64,000 bases of DNA, from contig NZ_QCYJ01000005.1 of assembly GCF_003123685.1 (NCBI RefSeq), positions 558,001 through 622,000 on the forward strand, read 5' to 3'. The stretch is from Nocardia aurea (GTDB taxonomy: Bacteria; Actinomycetota; Actinomycetes; Mycobacteriales; Mycobacteriaceae). A program made the translations under genes and the position numbers. The notes beneath the pieces were generated by a model. It was not told where the DNA came from, searched no databases, and saw only the letters and a list, made by a program, of their open reading frames with translations. This document shows positions 42,462 through 51,232 of this stretch, piece by piece (the first letter of the stretch is position 1; each line of letters begins with the position of its first letter).

Positions 42462-43637
42462 GTGCGCGAAGTCCTGCTGCTCTGCTGGCGTGACACCGGG
42501 CACCCGCAGGGCGGCGGCAGCGAACGCTACCTGGAGCGGGTCGGCGCGCAGCTGGCCGCACGCGGGGTCAAGGTCACGTTGCGAACCGCCCGCTACCGCG
42601 GCGCGGCGCGGCGGGAACACGTCGACGGCATCTACATCAGCCGCGGCGGCGGACGCTACACCGTGTACCCGCGCGCCCTGGCCGCCATCGCGCTCGGCAG
42701 GCTCGGGTTCGGATCGCTGCGCGGCGTGCGTCCCGACGCCGTCATCGACACCCAGAACGGCATCCCCTTCTTCGCGGGCGTCGCCTGTGACGCGCCGTCG
42801 GTGGTGCTGGTGCACCACGGGCACCGCGAACAGTGGCCGGTCGCGGGCAAGCTGGTCGGCCGCATCGGCTGGTGGATCGAATCGGTGCTCTCACCGCGGG
42901 TGCACCGCGACAATCAGTACCTGACCGTCTCGCTGCCCTCGGCCGAAGAACTCGCGACCCTCGGCGTCGACCGTTCCCGCATCGCCGTGGTGCGCAACGG
43001 CGCGGAACCGGTCCCCGCCGACATTCCGGCCGGGGCCGCGCAGACCCGCACCGACGAACCGCGGATCGTCGTGCTCTCCCGGCTGGTGCCGCACAAGCAG
43101 ATCGAGGACGCGCTCGCCGCGGTCGCCCGGCTGCGCGCGCGGATTCCCGGTCTGCGACTCGACGTCATCGGCGGCGGCTGGTGGGCCGACAACCTGCGCG
43201 AATACGCCGGGAACCTCGACATCGCCGACGCGGTCACCTTCCACGGCCACGTCGACGAACACCGCAAACACGAATTGCTCTCGCGCGCCTGGGTGCACGT
43301 GCTGCCCTCCCGCAAAGAGGGGTGGGGCCTCGCGGTCATCGAGGCGGCCCAGCACGGTGTGCCGACCATCGGATACCGCAGCTCTCGCGGCCTCACCGAT
43401 TCCATCGTCGACGGCGTCACCGGCATGCTGGTCGACGACGTCGACCACCTCACCGAATCCGTCGGCGAACTGCTCGACGACCACGCCGCCCGCTCGGTCA
43501 TGGGGGAGAAGGCCCGCGCCCGCGCTCGCGAATTCTCCTGGGAGCAGACCGGAAACGGCGTGTACGAGGTACTCGCCGCCATCGCGCGCGGTGCGCACAC
43601 GAGCGGGCTGGTAGCCGCGCCCGACGTCAACGCCTGA
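42462..43637 (+). CDS. GT4 glycosyltransferase (Rv0225-like)
   Basis: A 391-residue GT-B enzyme. The N-terminal domain starts VLLLCWRDTGHPQGGGSERYLERVGAQLAARG; the C-terminal domain carries RIVVLSRLVPHKQIEDALAAVARL, DVIGGGWWADNLREYA and the E-x7-E motif region SRKEGWGLAVIEAAQHGVPTIGY. These are typical of retaining GDP-mannose- or UDP-sugar-dependent GT4 enzymes acting on the cytoplasmic side. The GTG at 42462 has a GAGAG site and begins at the family N-terminus; a TATGGT -10 candidate is at about 42403. Neighbours suggest a role in envelope glycolipids or polysaccharides. Confidence 0.9.
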   Translation: MREVLLLCWRDTGHPQGGGSERYLERVGAQLAARGVKVTLRTARYRGAARREHVDGIYISRGGGRYTVYPRALAAIALGRLGFGSLRGVRPDAVIDTQNGIPFFAGVACDAPSVVLVHHGHREQWPVAGKLVGRIGWWIESVLSPRVHRDNQYLTVSLPSAEELATLGVDRSRIAVVRNGAEPVPADIPAGAAQTRTDEPRIVVLSRLVPHKQIEDALAAVARLRARIPGLRLDVIGGGWWADNLREYAGNLDIADAVTFHGHVDEHRKHELLSRAWVHVLPSRKEGWGLAVIEAAQHGVPTIGYRSSRGLTDSIVDGVTGMLVDDVDHLTESVGELLDDHAARSVMGEKARARAREFSWEQTGNGVYEVLAAIARGAHTSGLVAAPDVNA

Positions 43638-43738
43638 TCGGCGCTCCGCGGCCTCCGGGAAGCGGATGTGCGTTCGTCTGTCGGAAGGTCGGCGTTGGAT
43701 AGGCATTTCGTGCCGGACCCGTCCGCCGCGTTCGCGGG

Positions 43739-45526
43739 CTAGCGCCGGATCGGGCGGTAGATCGCCGCGACGAGTAGTCCACCGATCAGTAGTGTCGCCC
43801 ACAGTAGGTGTGCCGTGATCGCGATGATCCGGTGCGCGCGGAGTGTTTCGGTGGCTCGGGTCGGTTCGCCGGGAACCCGGTAGAGCGCGAAATTCTCGTC
43901 TTCGTAGCGCTTTTCGAGCTGGGGCATGGTTTTCACGGAATCGCCGAGTGGGCCGGGTGTCGACCGCTCCACGAGGACCCAGCCGACTCCGAGATCGGCC
44001 AGTCGTCGTGCCGAATCACCGTGCAGTAGTGCGTTTTCCGCATCGACCGCGCGGGTCCCCTCGCCCGAGACGGTCAGGCCGCGCACCGGAAGTCTGCCGG
44101 TCTGGAGGACATCGTTGGGCAGCATGCGCGGTGCGGGATCGAGAACGGCGACCTTTCCGCTGTAGGGGAACCGTCGAAACATTCCGCCGGGCAGTACGGC
44201 GACATCGCCCGGGGCATCGATCTTCTCGGCGACGCGCTGCCACCCGAGCGGGTAGTGCACCGGACGTACCGAACCACCGACGCCGAAGGCGAGGTCGAGC
44301 AGCGGGGCGACGAGCAGGACGGCGAACAAGACCGCGACCGGTATCGCCGCCGAACCTCCCCCCGAAAACTCTTGGTTCTCAGTGGGTTTCGTAGTGCGCG
44401 CGGCTATTCGCGCGGCGAGTGCCCGGCATCCGGCAGCCGCGCACAGGGCGAAGGCGGGTACGGCGAGCGCGACGTATTTCTGAGTGTCGCGAAGCAGACC
44501 GGCGCCGGGGATCTCGACGACGAGCCACCGCATGACCTCCATCCCCCACCCGGTGCTCGCCAGCGCGGGAACGACGACGACGGCGACGGCGAGGGCGAAC
44601 AGTGTGCGGCGCACGTGAAGGCCCGCGCGATCTTCGGGAACGGCTGTGAGCACGGATCGAATTCCGCTCGCCACCACCGCCAGTAGCAGAATCGTCGCGA
44701 CCAGGGCGATCGGCGTGGTGCGCGAGTCCGGAACCGCGTCGGCGTTCCAGATGCCGCCGAGGCCCGCGAGGCTGCCCAGCGTGCCGAGCCCGGGTTCGGC
44801 ACGTGCGGCGAACGCGGCGACACCCGTGGAGTCGGAGGGTTCGGCCCCCGCCCCCGACAACGCCGTCGCCGCCAGCCATGGGGCGGACGCGGCCACCAGC
44901 AGGACCAGCGTGCCCGGCAGATTGCGCCGCCCGACCGTCAACAGCGCGACGCACCCCGCGAGCAGCGAGCCGGTCGGGGTGAGTCCCGCCGCCGCGAGAC
45001 ATCCGGCGAGCGCGCCCCACGCGGCGACCGCGGAGTACCGCCGACCCGGCGAGATCGCGGACCGGAGGCGATAGGCCGCGAGTGCGGTCCACGGAAGTGC
45101 GGCGTATCCGGCGAGCAGGCTCCAATGTCCTTGCAGCAGTCGTTCGGCGACGAAGGGGTTCCAGAGGGTGAGCGTCGTCGCCACCAACTGCGGGCCGAGC
45201 GACACCGCGAGCAGTTCGCGGGCCAGCACGGCGGCGCCGTATCCGGCGGCCCACAGCGCGACGATCAGAATCGCCTTCACCAGCAACCCGCCGTCCACGA
45301 TCGGTGACAGCGCGGCCAGCAGCGCGTCCTGCGGGACGGCTCGGGGAGCGGCATCGCCGAGTCCGAGCGCGGAATCGGTGAGATAGGACCGGGGTGTGCT
45401 CACCGCGTCGCGTAGCAGCAGGTAGCCGGAACCGAGCAGCGGTCCCGTGATCAGCGTCGTCAGCACGGCGCTGTAGCCGGCCGGAATCAGTCCGGCCCAC
45501 CGTGTACTCCGCCCGCTCTCGCCCAC
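43739..45526 (-). CDS. Polytopic membrane protein (Rv0226c-like)
   Basis: A 595-residue protein with about 12 hydrophobic segments in the first 480 residues and a C-terminal extracytoplasmic domain (PVHYPLGWQRVAEKIDAPGDVAVLPGGMFRRFPYSGKVAVLDPAPRMLP), then a last hydrophobic segment near the end. This layout resembles the GT-C-like or AftD-like family of envelope proteins, in line with Rv0226c, but no catalytic motif can be named. A possible N-terminal motif region is NPFVAERLLQGHWSLLAGYAALPW. GTG 45526 begins 12 bases after the VOC gene stop, so the genes form an operon. Confidence 0.78.
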   Translation of the reverse strand: MGESGRSTRWAGLIPAGYSAVLTTLITGPLLGSGYLLLRDAVSTPRSYLTDSALGLGDAAPRAVPQDALLAALSPIVDGGLLVKAILIVALWAAGYGAAVLARELLAVSLGPQLVATTLTLWNPFVAERLLQGHWSLLAGYAALPWTALAAYRLRSAISPGRRYSAVAAWGALAGCLAAAGLTPTGSLLAGCVALLTVGRRNLPGTLVLLVAASAPWLAATALSGAGAEPSDSTGVAAFAARAEPGLGTLGSLAGLGGIWNADAVPDSRTTPIALVATILLLAVVASGIRSVLTAVPEDRAGLHVRRTLFALAVAVVVVPALASTGWGMEVMRWLVVEIPGAGLLRDTQKYVALAVPAFALCAAAGCRALAARIAARTTKPTENQEFSGGGSAAIPVAVLFAVLLVAPLLDLAFGVGGSVRPVHYPLGWQRVAEKIDAPGDVAVLPGGMFRRFPYSGKVAVLDPAPRMLPNDVLQTGRLPVRGLTVSGEGTRAVDAENALLHGDSARRLADLGVGWVLVERSTPGPLGDSVKTMPQLEKRYEDENFALYRVPGEPTRATETLRAHRIIAITAHLLWATLLIGGLLVAAIYRPIRR

Positions 45527-45537
45527 GCCCCAGAACC

Positions 45538-45951
45538 CTACGGACCGTCGCCTCCGTTGCGCACCGCCCACCCGGTGGCGCCGAGCACGCGCGCCCGCAG
45601 TTCCGCCGTCCACTCGACGTATTCGATCTCGTTCCCGTCGTGGTGGCGGGCGTAGAGGAATCGGCCGGTCGCGGACGTCAGCGGCCCGCCGATCACCGTG
45701 CAGCCGGTCGCGGCGAGGAAATCCCGCACCGCGTCGAGATCGTCGACGACCACGGGGCCGAGGGTCGTGCGGTAGCGGTCGGTGGCCTCGGGCGGACCGG
45801 CGATGAGCAGGAAGTCGCCGACCGCGGCGAGTTCGGCCTCCTCGAAGGCGAATCGTAGGTCGGCGGGCGCGCCGACGAGTTTCTCGTAGGTCGGCAGGGT
45901 CGTATCGAGGTCGCGGACGAACAATCTCGCGTAGGTCTTGAGAATCTGCAC
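45538..45951 (-). CDS. VOC-family (glyoxalase/bleomycin resistance-like) protein
   Basis: A 137-residue protein of the vicinal oxygen chelate fold. The beta-alpha-beta pattern is seen as KTYARLFVRDLDTTLPTYEKLVGAP, FLLIAGPPEATDRYRTTLGPVVVDDLDAVRDFL and FLYARHHDGNEIEYVEW, with metal-type Glu and His in the last strand. Substrate is unknown. It is divergent from a HxlR regulator with a dyad between, so it is probably inducible, and it is followed by the Rv0226c-like gene. Confidence 0.85.
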   Translation of the reverse strand: MQILKTYARLFVRDLDTTLPTYEKLVGAPADLRFAFEEAELAAVGDFLLIAGPPEATDRYRTTLGPVVVDDLDAVRDFLAATGCTVIGGPLTSATGRFLYARHHDGNEIEYVEWTAELRARVLGATGWAVRNGGDGP

Positions 45952-45985
45952 CGCCCGGACGCTACGGCGCGGGCCTAACCTCGGT

Positions 45986-45997
45986 AAGTACGCACTT
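45986..45997. promoter_or_regulatory. Dyad AAGT-ACGC-ACTT in the VOC/HxlR divergent gap
   Basis: A perfect 4-base-arm inverted repeat (12 bases) in the 65-base gap, extended by flanking T-rich and A-rich bases. HxlR proteins bind similar short dyads. It is a likely shared operator. Confidence 0.5.
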
Positions 45998-46016
45998 TCA
46001 GGTGAGAGGTGGGTCC

Positions 46017-46385
46017 ATGACCGACGGCGCGGCCGAACGGGAACTGGCGAGCGCCGTGGCCCGCCGGGTCTTCGCGACCCTGTCGACCAAATGGGCGCTG
46101 CCGGTCATCGAGGCCATAGGGTCCGGACAGCCGCGTTTCGCCGCGATCCACCGCGCGATCGACGGGATCAGCTACAAGATGCTGACCGCCACTCTGCGCG
46201 CACTCGAAGCCGACGGCATCGTCGCCCGACACGACTACCGCACCCCGGGTCCGCGCGTCGAATACGCCCTGACCGCCGCCGGAGCGGATCTCCTGCGCAC
46301 CGTCCACGGATTGTGCGCGTGGTCGCGCGCGCATCTGGACGAACTGGTCGAGCAGGCGGAGACGGCACCGCCGTCCCGACGCTGA
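46017..46385 (+). CDS. HxlR-family regulator
   Basis: A 122-residue winged-helix protein. VARRVFATLSTKWALPVIEAIGSGQPRFAAIHRAIDGISYKMLTATLRALEADGIVARHDYRTPGPRVEYALTAAGADLL gives the whole domain. Unlike typical HxlR proteins it lacks the N-terminal Cys, so it may sense a ligand rather than a redox signal. The ATG at 46017 has GAGAGGTGGG upstream. It is divergent from the VOC protein gene, which it probably controls. Confidence 0.85.
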   Translation: MTDGAAERELASAVARRVFATLSTKWALPVIEAIGSGQPRFAAIHRAIDGISYKMLTATLRALEADGIVARHDYRTPGPRVEYALTAAGADLLRTVHGLCAWSRAHLDELVEQAETAPPSRR

Positions 46386-46503
46386 GCGGCGGTCGCCGCC
46401 GAAATCCGCGGAACCGACCATCGCTGCGGTAGGTGAATCCCCATGAAGCCGGGCACCGCGCACACCACGGGGTTGTACGGGTCCGACCGGCACCCGGGCA
46501 GCG

Positions 46504-47793
46504 ATGTCGCGTCGAACCCCGGCGGCACGCCGATGTGGGTCTGTGCGGGGCCGGATCGGGGAGGTGGGACGATGGGGTGTGCTCGCGGTCCGTCGTCTCC
46601 CTGTGGTCGCGGATTTGACGTTGGTGACCGCCGGCGCGATGACCGCGAATGTGGCCGGTTACCTGCTGCAACTGCTGGCCGGGCGCTGGCTCGGGGTGAC
46701 CGGATACAGCGAATTCGCCAGCCTGCTCGCGGTGCAGTTGCTGTGCGCGGTGCCCGCGCTCGCGTTGCAGAACGTCGTCGCGCGGGAGTCCGTGCGCGGG
46801 GCGGGGATCGCGCGGTTGCGCGCACTCCAGTGGCGGTGCGCGGTGATCGTCGCCGTCGTCGCCGCGGCGTTGATTCCCGCGGTGACGTTCGCACTCGACG
46901 TCGGGATCGCGGCCTGTGCGGCGGCGCTCGGCGCGGCGCCCGCGCTGGTGTTGCTGTCGGGTGAACAGGGGATTCTGCAAGGGGCCAACCGTTTCCGCGG
47001 GCTGGCCGTCGTGCTCGGCGTCGCCGGGATCGCCAGGGTGACGCCCGCGCTGGTGGTCCTCGCGCTCGGCGGCGGTGCGGCGGCGGCCCTGTGCGCGGCG
47101 GCGGGAGGACTGGTCGCCGCGGCGATCTTCGCCCGCTACGTCGCCGGTTCGGCGCGGACCACCGAGGCCGGAACCGGCGAGCACATCGTCGGCGTGCTTC
47201 CGGTATTGCGGGCCGCGCAGGTGCAGGCCGCGTTGATGGCGCTGTCCTCGGCGGATCTGATCGTGGTGCGCATCGTGCTGGACGAGGTCGACGCGAGCCG
47301 CTACGCCCTCGGCACCATCGCGACGAAGATCGCGTTCTGGCTGCCGCAGGCGGTCGGGGTGGTGCTGTACCCGCGGATGGCCGCGCCGACGCATTCGGCC
47401 CGCGCGATCCGGGACGCGCTGGGCGTGCTGTCCGCGATCGGCGTGGTCGCGGTCGCCTGCGCCGCGCTCGCGGCTCCGGTGGCGCCCCTGTTCGCGGGCG
47501 AGGACTACGCGCCGATCCAGGGCCTGCTGTGGTTGTTCGCGCTGCACGGCGCGATCCTCGCGGTGTTGCAGGGCGCGGTCCTGTCGGCGATCGCGGTCGA
47601 CCGAACGGCCCTTGCCGCGGTGACCTGGATCGGTCTGGCCGTCGAGGTCACCCTGATGGTGTCGTTCGCCCGCACGGTGCCCGCGCTGATCGCCACGGCG
47701 GTTTCGGTCGCGGCGGTCACCACGGCGGTCGTCGCGGTGATCGTGTTGCGTACCGCGGAGCGCCCGGTAGCCGCCGCGGCGCAACGGATCTGA
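46504..47793 (+). CDS. MOP/flippase-like polysaccharide membrane protein
   Basis: About 405-429 residues with 11-12 hydrophobic segments in the pattern of the MOP flippase superfamily (Wzx/MATE-like). The N-terminal segment LTLVTAGAMTANVAGYLLQLLAGRWLGVTGYSEFASLLAVQLL, with G-R-W-L-G-V and E-F-A, is typical. It probably translocates a lipid-linked glycan, or is a related transporter. The start is uncertain: ATG 46504 gives a long hydrophilic N-terminus; GTG 46564 or 46579 would start closer to the first membrane segment. It is not part of the mycobacterial order that I know. Confidence 0.75.
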   Translation: MSRRTPAARRCGSVRGRIGEVGRWGVLAVRRLPVVADLTLVTAGAMTANVAGYLLQLLAGRWLGVTGYSEFASLLAVQLLCAVPALALQNVVARESVRGAGIARLRALQWRCAVIVAVVAAALIPAVTFALDVGIAACAAALGAAPALVLLSGEQGILQGANRFRGLAVVLGVAGIARVTPALVVLALGGGAAAALCAAAGGLVAAAIFARYVAGSARTTEAGTGEHIVGVLPVLRAAQVQAALMALSSADLIVVRIVLDEVDASRYALGTIATKIAFWLPQAVGVVLYPRMAAPTHSARAIRDALGVLSAIGVVAVACAALAAPVAPLFAGEDYAPIQGLLWLFALHGAILAVLQGAVLSAIAVDRTALAAVTWIGLAVEVTLMVSFARTVPALIATAVSVAAVTTAVVAVIVLRTAERPVAAAAQRI

Positions 47794-48147
47794 GGCGTTC
47801 GAGTCCGTCGGTGCGTGCCGAATTCGGCGGCGCGGAATTTCAAGATCATCGAGCAGGCGACAATGGGGCATACCGCCGAAGCGAACGCCGCGCTCGACAC
47901 CGTATACCGGTGCGCGAGCCTCGGCCGTACCCCGAGTCCCGGTGCGCTGTCGATGAATTGAATGTTTTGGATATCCGGGGTTTGCCCCTCGCGTGAATTT
48001 CGGGACCGGGGCGGGTCCTTCGGTGGCACTCCGTCTCGGCCGGACAATTCCCGCGCCGCTATTCCGCCCGGTGCGCGAACGAATTCGGCCCCCCGGCGAG
48101 GAGGCCGGGGGGCCGAATTCGAAGGTTGCTCGGAGTGAGCGGGTGGA
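47794..48147. other. 354-base region between flippase-like and LmcA-like genes
   Basis: Convergent genes flank it. It contains a strong terminator (listed separately) at its right end. The remainder is moderately less GC-rich and shows no convincing gene. Confidence 0.4.
48081..48120. terminator. 17-bp perfect hairpin after the LmcA-like gene
   Basis: GAATTCGGCCCCCCGGC pairs perfectly with GCCGGGGGGCCGAATTC around GAGGAG. It lies 28 bases past the minus-strand stop and can also serve the convergent gene. Confidence 0.9.
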
Positions 48148-49311
48148 TCAGAGATTCTTGCGGATATCGATCTGCTCGGTCGGAGCGTCATCGCCGCCGC
48201 GCGGACGACCCGTGGTCGGCGCGGGGCCGGTCGCCGCGGGTCCGCTCGGCCGTCCGTACGGGGCGTTGGAGCGCCCGGCCGGAGCCGAGGTGGAACCGCC
48301 GGTGAGGCCGAGGACGACGCCGCCGATGATCGCGAGCACGCCGAGGATGCCGAAGATGATCGGCATGGTGCGGCCGAACAGCGACAGCTTGTCGATGTTC
48401 TCCTCGGCCACCGAGATCTGCGATTCGATGGTGTTCTCGTCGAAGATCAGGTTCGACTTCAGCGCGGTGACATCCGGCTTGTTGGCGTTCTGGGCGTAGT
48501 ACAGGTGGATCTGCTCGCCGCCCTTGATCACGGTGCCGGTGTCCGGCTCCACCCACACGTCGCGGACGTTGGTGTAGTACCGGGTCATGGTGACGGGGGC
48601 GTCGCCCTCGAGGCCCCACTTCGCGGCGGGCAGCGTCAGCTTGTTGGTCGGGGTCTGCACGACATCCCACATGCTGGTGGCGGGGATGGTCTGCTGGAAG
48701 TGGTAGACCTTCATGCTGTTGATCTCGGTCTCCTCGACGAAGTTGATGTCGAAGGTCGCGCGGGCGTTGAGATCGAAGTACGGGTAGGTCTTCTTCTCGG
48801 TGCCGATCGGGAAGCGGTACTGCAGACCGGTGTGCTGGACCGGGTCGGCGATGCTCTCGCCTTCCTTGTTGGTCGTGACCGCGATGGAGCCGTTGGGCTC
48901 CTTGTCGACCGGCATGCCGTCGACGCGGTCGATGGTGACCCGGTCGACGGTCGCGGTGAGCAGGCCGGTGTCGCCCTGCTTGTCGATGCGGCGCAGGGTC
49001 TGGCCGGCCTGGATGGTCATCTCGTCGGCGTCGGACGGATCCTCGACCGTGAGGAAGCGCTGCGAGACGATCGGCACGTTGGTGTCGACCTTCGCCGCGC
49101 CTTCGGGAGCGGTGAGCGACTTCGAGTCGAGCACCAGACTGTCTTGACCCGGCTGGTTGACCGCGACCGTGGTGATCTCGAGGTCGAGAGGAGTCTTCGA
49201 CAGTTTGCCGACGGTATAGGTCGGGATCAGCAACGCCATCACGACGAGCAACGCGCCCAGGCCCACGAGTAGGCAGGCCACCGTCCTTCTGGTACCGGCA
49301 CTCAGTGCCAT
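48148..49311 (-). CDS. DUF3068 / PorA-family protein, LmcA-like
   Basis: A 387-residue membrane protein with an N-terminal membrane segment (TVACLLVGLGALLVVMALLIPTYTVGKL), a large extracytoplasmic beta-rich domain (about residues 40-300), a second segment (MPIIFGILGVLAIIGGVVLGLTG) and a Pro/Gly-rich tail. This is the DUF3068 layout of Rv0227c. As I recall, the Corynebacterium and mycobacterial homologues (LmcA) are needed for lipomannan/lipoarabinomannan maturation. It is divergent from the TmaT-like acyltransferase gene with 231 bases between, which matches the order in Corynebacteriales. The ATG at 49311 is the natural start. Confidence 0.88.
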   Translation of the reverse strand: MALSAGTRRTVACLLVGLGALLVVMALLIPTYTVGKLSKTPLDLEITTVAVNQPGQDSLVLDSKSLTAPEGAAKVDTNVPIVSQRFLTVEDPSDADEMTIQAGQTLRRIDKQGDTGLLTATVDRVTIDRVDGMPVDKEPNGSIAVTTNKEGESIADPVQHTGLQYRFPIGTEKKTYPYFDLNARATFDINFVEETEINSMKVYHFQQTIPATSMWDVVQTPTNKLTLPAAKWGLEGDAPVTMTRYYTNVRDVWVEPDTGTVIKGGEQIHLYYAQNANKPDVTALKSNLIFDENTIESQISVAEENIDKLSLFGRTMPIIFGILGVLAIIGGVVLGLTGGSTSAPAGRSNAPYGRPSGPAATGPAPTTGRPRGGDDAPTEQIDIRKNL

Positions 49312-49542
49312 GCAAACTCTCCTCGTCTAGAACACAGGCGGATCCGGCAAAGTGCCGCGTGGCCCGCAGGTGTTATACCTCTGCTGGCGCACCACAGCAC
49401 TCGTGAGCCCCGACACTAACAGTCCGATGTCGTACTATGCGGTGCCGAGGCCGAATCCGCCAAGAAATCGTCCGAGTTTAGCGTGAAATGTGAAACGTAT
49501 TGTTCTCAACCCGGAAAACCGGTGAGGGAAGACCGGAGGACG

Positions 49543-50718
49543 ATGACCGCGACCATCCCCGTGCCGTCGGCGACCACCGACGCGGCGCCGCCGCGCTCGC
49601 GCGGTTTCGTGCCCGCGCTGGAAGGTATGCGGGCGATGGCCGCGCTGGGCGTGATGGTCACCCACGTCGCCTTCCAGACCGGTGCGTCCTCGGTGTCGTT
49701 CGGCCGGATCCTGGAACGTTTCGACATGGCGGTCGCGGTGTTCTTCGCGCTGTCCGGATTCCTGCTGTGGCGACCGCACGCGAGTGCCGCGCGTGGGTTC
49801 GGTCCGAAACCGTCCACCCTCCGCTATCTGCTGCACCGTGGCGCGCGCATCCTGCCCGCGTACTGGGCGGTGGTCGTCGCGGTCCTGATCCTGCTGCCCA
49901 ACGCGGCCGACACGGCGGGGATACGCGTGTGGCTGTCCAATCTCGCGCTGCTCCAGGTCTTCGTGCCGCTTACCCTGACCGACGGGCTCACCCAGATGTG
50001 GAGTCTCTCGGTGGAGGTGGCGTTCTACCTCGTTCTGCCGCTGCTCGCCTTCGCCCTTGTCCGCTTGCGCGGTGACGCGGCGCGCTACCGGGTGCCGGTC
50101 ATCGCGGGTTTCGGGTTGATCTGCCTCGGCTGGAATTTCCTGCCCATCCCCACCCAGGACGCGATCCACGCCGACAACTGGCTGCCCGCCTACCTGCCGT
50201 GGTTCGCGGTGGGCATGCTGCTCGCCGAACTCGTCGACGATCCGGGGGCGCTGTCGAAGTGGCGTCGTTACCTGGGAAACCAGCGGCTCATGTGGTCCAT
50301 CGCGTTGGTCGCGCTGATCTTCTCCGCGACCGATCTCGGCGGGCCCGCCGGACTCACCCACGCCGCACCCTGGCAGTACGTGGCGAAGATGGCACTGGGC
50401 ACCGTCATCGGATTCGGGCTGATCGCCCCGCTGGTTCTCGGCGACGGCAGACATCGCTGGCTGCGATCGAGTACGGCGGCGACCCTGGGCCGATGGTCCT
50501 ACGGAATCTTCCTCTGGCACTTGGCCGTGCTGTCGATCATCTTCCCGGTCTTCGGCATCCTGCCGTTCCAGCGCAACTTCGTCTTCGTCCTGCTGCTGAC
50601 CGTCGCCCTCACCCTCCCGCTGGCCGCCGCCAGCTTCGCCCTCGTCGAGGATCCGGCCCGCCGCCTGGCGCACCGGTTCGACGAGGCGAAACTGGCCCGG
50701 GAGAAGAACCCGACGTAG
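49543..50718 (+). CDS. Acyltransferase-3 family protein, TmaT-like (Rv0228)
   Basis: A 391-residue polytopic acyltransferase with ten hydrophobic segments. RGFVPALEGMRAMAALGVMVTHVAFQTG carries the catalytic-type Arg and His; AVFFALSGFLLWRPHA, and QMWSLSVEVAFYLVLPLLAF with the W-S-L-x-V-E motif, are diagnostic. In Corynebacterium the equivalent gene beside the LmcA gene is TmaT, which acetylates trehalose monomycolate before MmpL export; I infer the same here. The ATG at 49543 follows GGAGG closely. It converges with the DinB gene. Confidence 0.88.
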   Translation: MTATIPVPSATTDAAPPRSRGFVPALEGMRAMAALGVMVTHVAFQTGASSVSFGRILERFDMAVAVFFALSGFLLWRPHASAARGFGPKPSTLRYLLHRGARILPAYWAVVVAVLILLPNAADTAGIRVWLSNLALLQVFVPLTLTDGLTQMWSLSVEVAFYLVLPLLAFALVRLRGDAARYRVPVIAGFGLICLGWNFLPIPTQDAIHADNWLPAYLPWFAVGMLLAELVDDPGALSKWRRYLGNQRLMWSIALVALIFSATDLGGPAGLTHAAPWQYVAKMALGTVIGFGLIAPLVLGDGRHRWLRSSTAATLGRWSYGIFLWHLAVLSIIFPVFGILPFQRNFVFVLLLTVALTLPLAAASFALVEDPARRLAHRFDEAKLAREKNPT

Positions 50719-50727
50719 CGGCGCGAC

Positions 50728-51222
50728 CTACAGTTGACGTCTGATGTCTCCGAGGTGGTGCCGTAACTCGTGCAGGGTGTGCACGGCGACCCAGCGCAAT
50801 GTCCGCTCGGCGCGTTCGGGATAGCCGTAGACGAGTCGTCGTTCCCAATCCTCGTCGGACAACCGGTCGAGCGCGTGGGCGAACAGCGACGCCGCGTCCC
50901 ACAGTTGACGGCTGACATCTTCGGGCTGTTCGTCGGCGTATCCGGCGTGCTCGACCCGTTCGTCGCGGCCCATGGGCTCGGCGATCGGAATCTCGACTCG
51001 TCGCGCGGTGAGCACGCGCTCCCGCTGGACGAGCAGGACGTCGCGGACGTGGCAGGAGTATTCGAGCGGTGACCACACCGTGGGCGCGGTCCGGCGCCGC
51101 AGTCGCGCCGGGTCGGATATCAGGATTCGGGCGTAGTCGTCCGCGTAGCCACGCGCCAGCGCCGACACCTCGGTCGCGACGGTGAGGTCGTAGGCGAAAT
51201 CGCATTCCACGCAGGTCCGCAC
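50728..51222 (-). CDS. DinB-family protein
   Basis: A 164-residue four-helix-bundle protein of the DinB/YfiT group. Three His positions typical of the metal site are seen: YSCHVRDVLLVQRERVL, the region around DDEDWERR, and LRWVAVHTLHELRHHLGDIRRQL. The N-terminus MRTCVECDF carries a CxxC pair that may be an extra metal or redox site. Roles include thiol transfer and detoxification. It is directly followed on the minus strand, across a 10-base gap at the other end, by the acyltransferase in convergence. It lies just downstream of aftD, probably in the same transcript. Confidence 0.85.
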   Translation of the reverse strand: MRTCVECDFAYDLTVATEVSALARGYADDYARILISDPARLRRRTAPTVWSPLEYSCHVRDVLLVQRERVLTARRVEIPIAEPMGRDERVEHAGYADEQPEDVSRQLWDAASLFAHALDRLSDEDWERRLVYGYPERAERTLRWVAVHTLHELRHHLGDIRRQL

Positions 51223-51232
51223 GCGGACAACG

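Noticed and set aside
46168..47871. 567-codon minus-strand frame opposite the flippase-like and HxlR genes
   Set aside because: Shadow frame; the plus-strand genes have clear domain structure.
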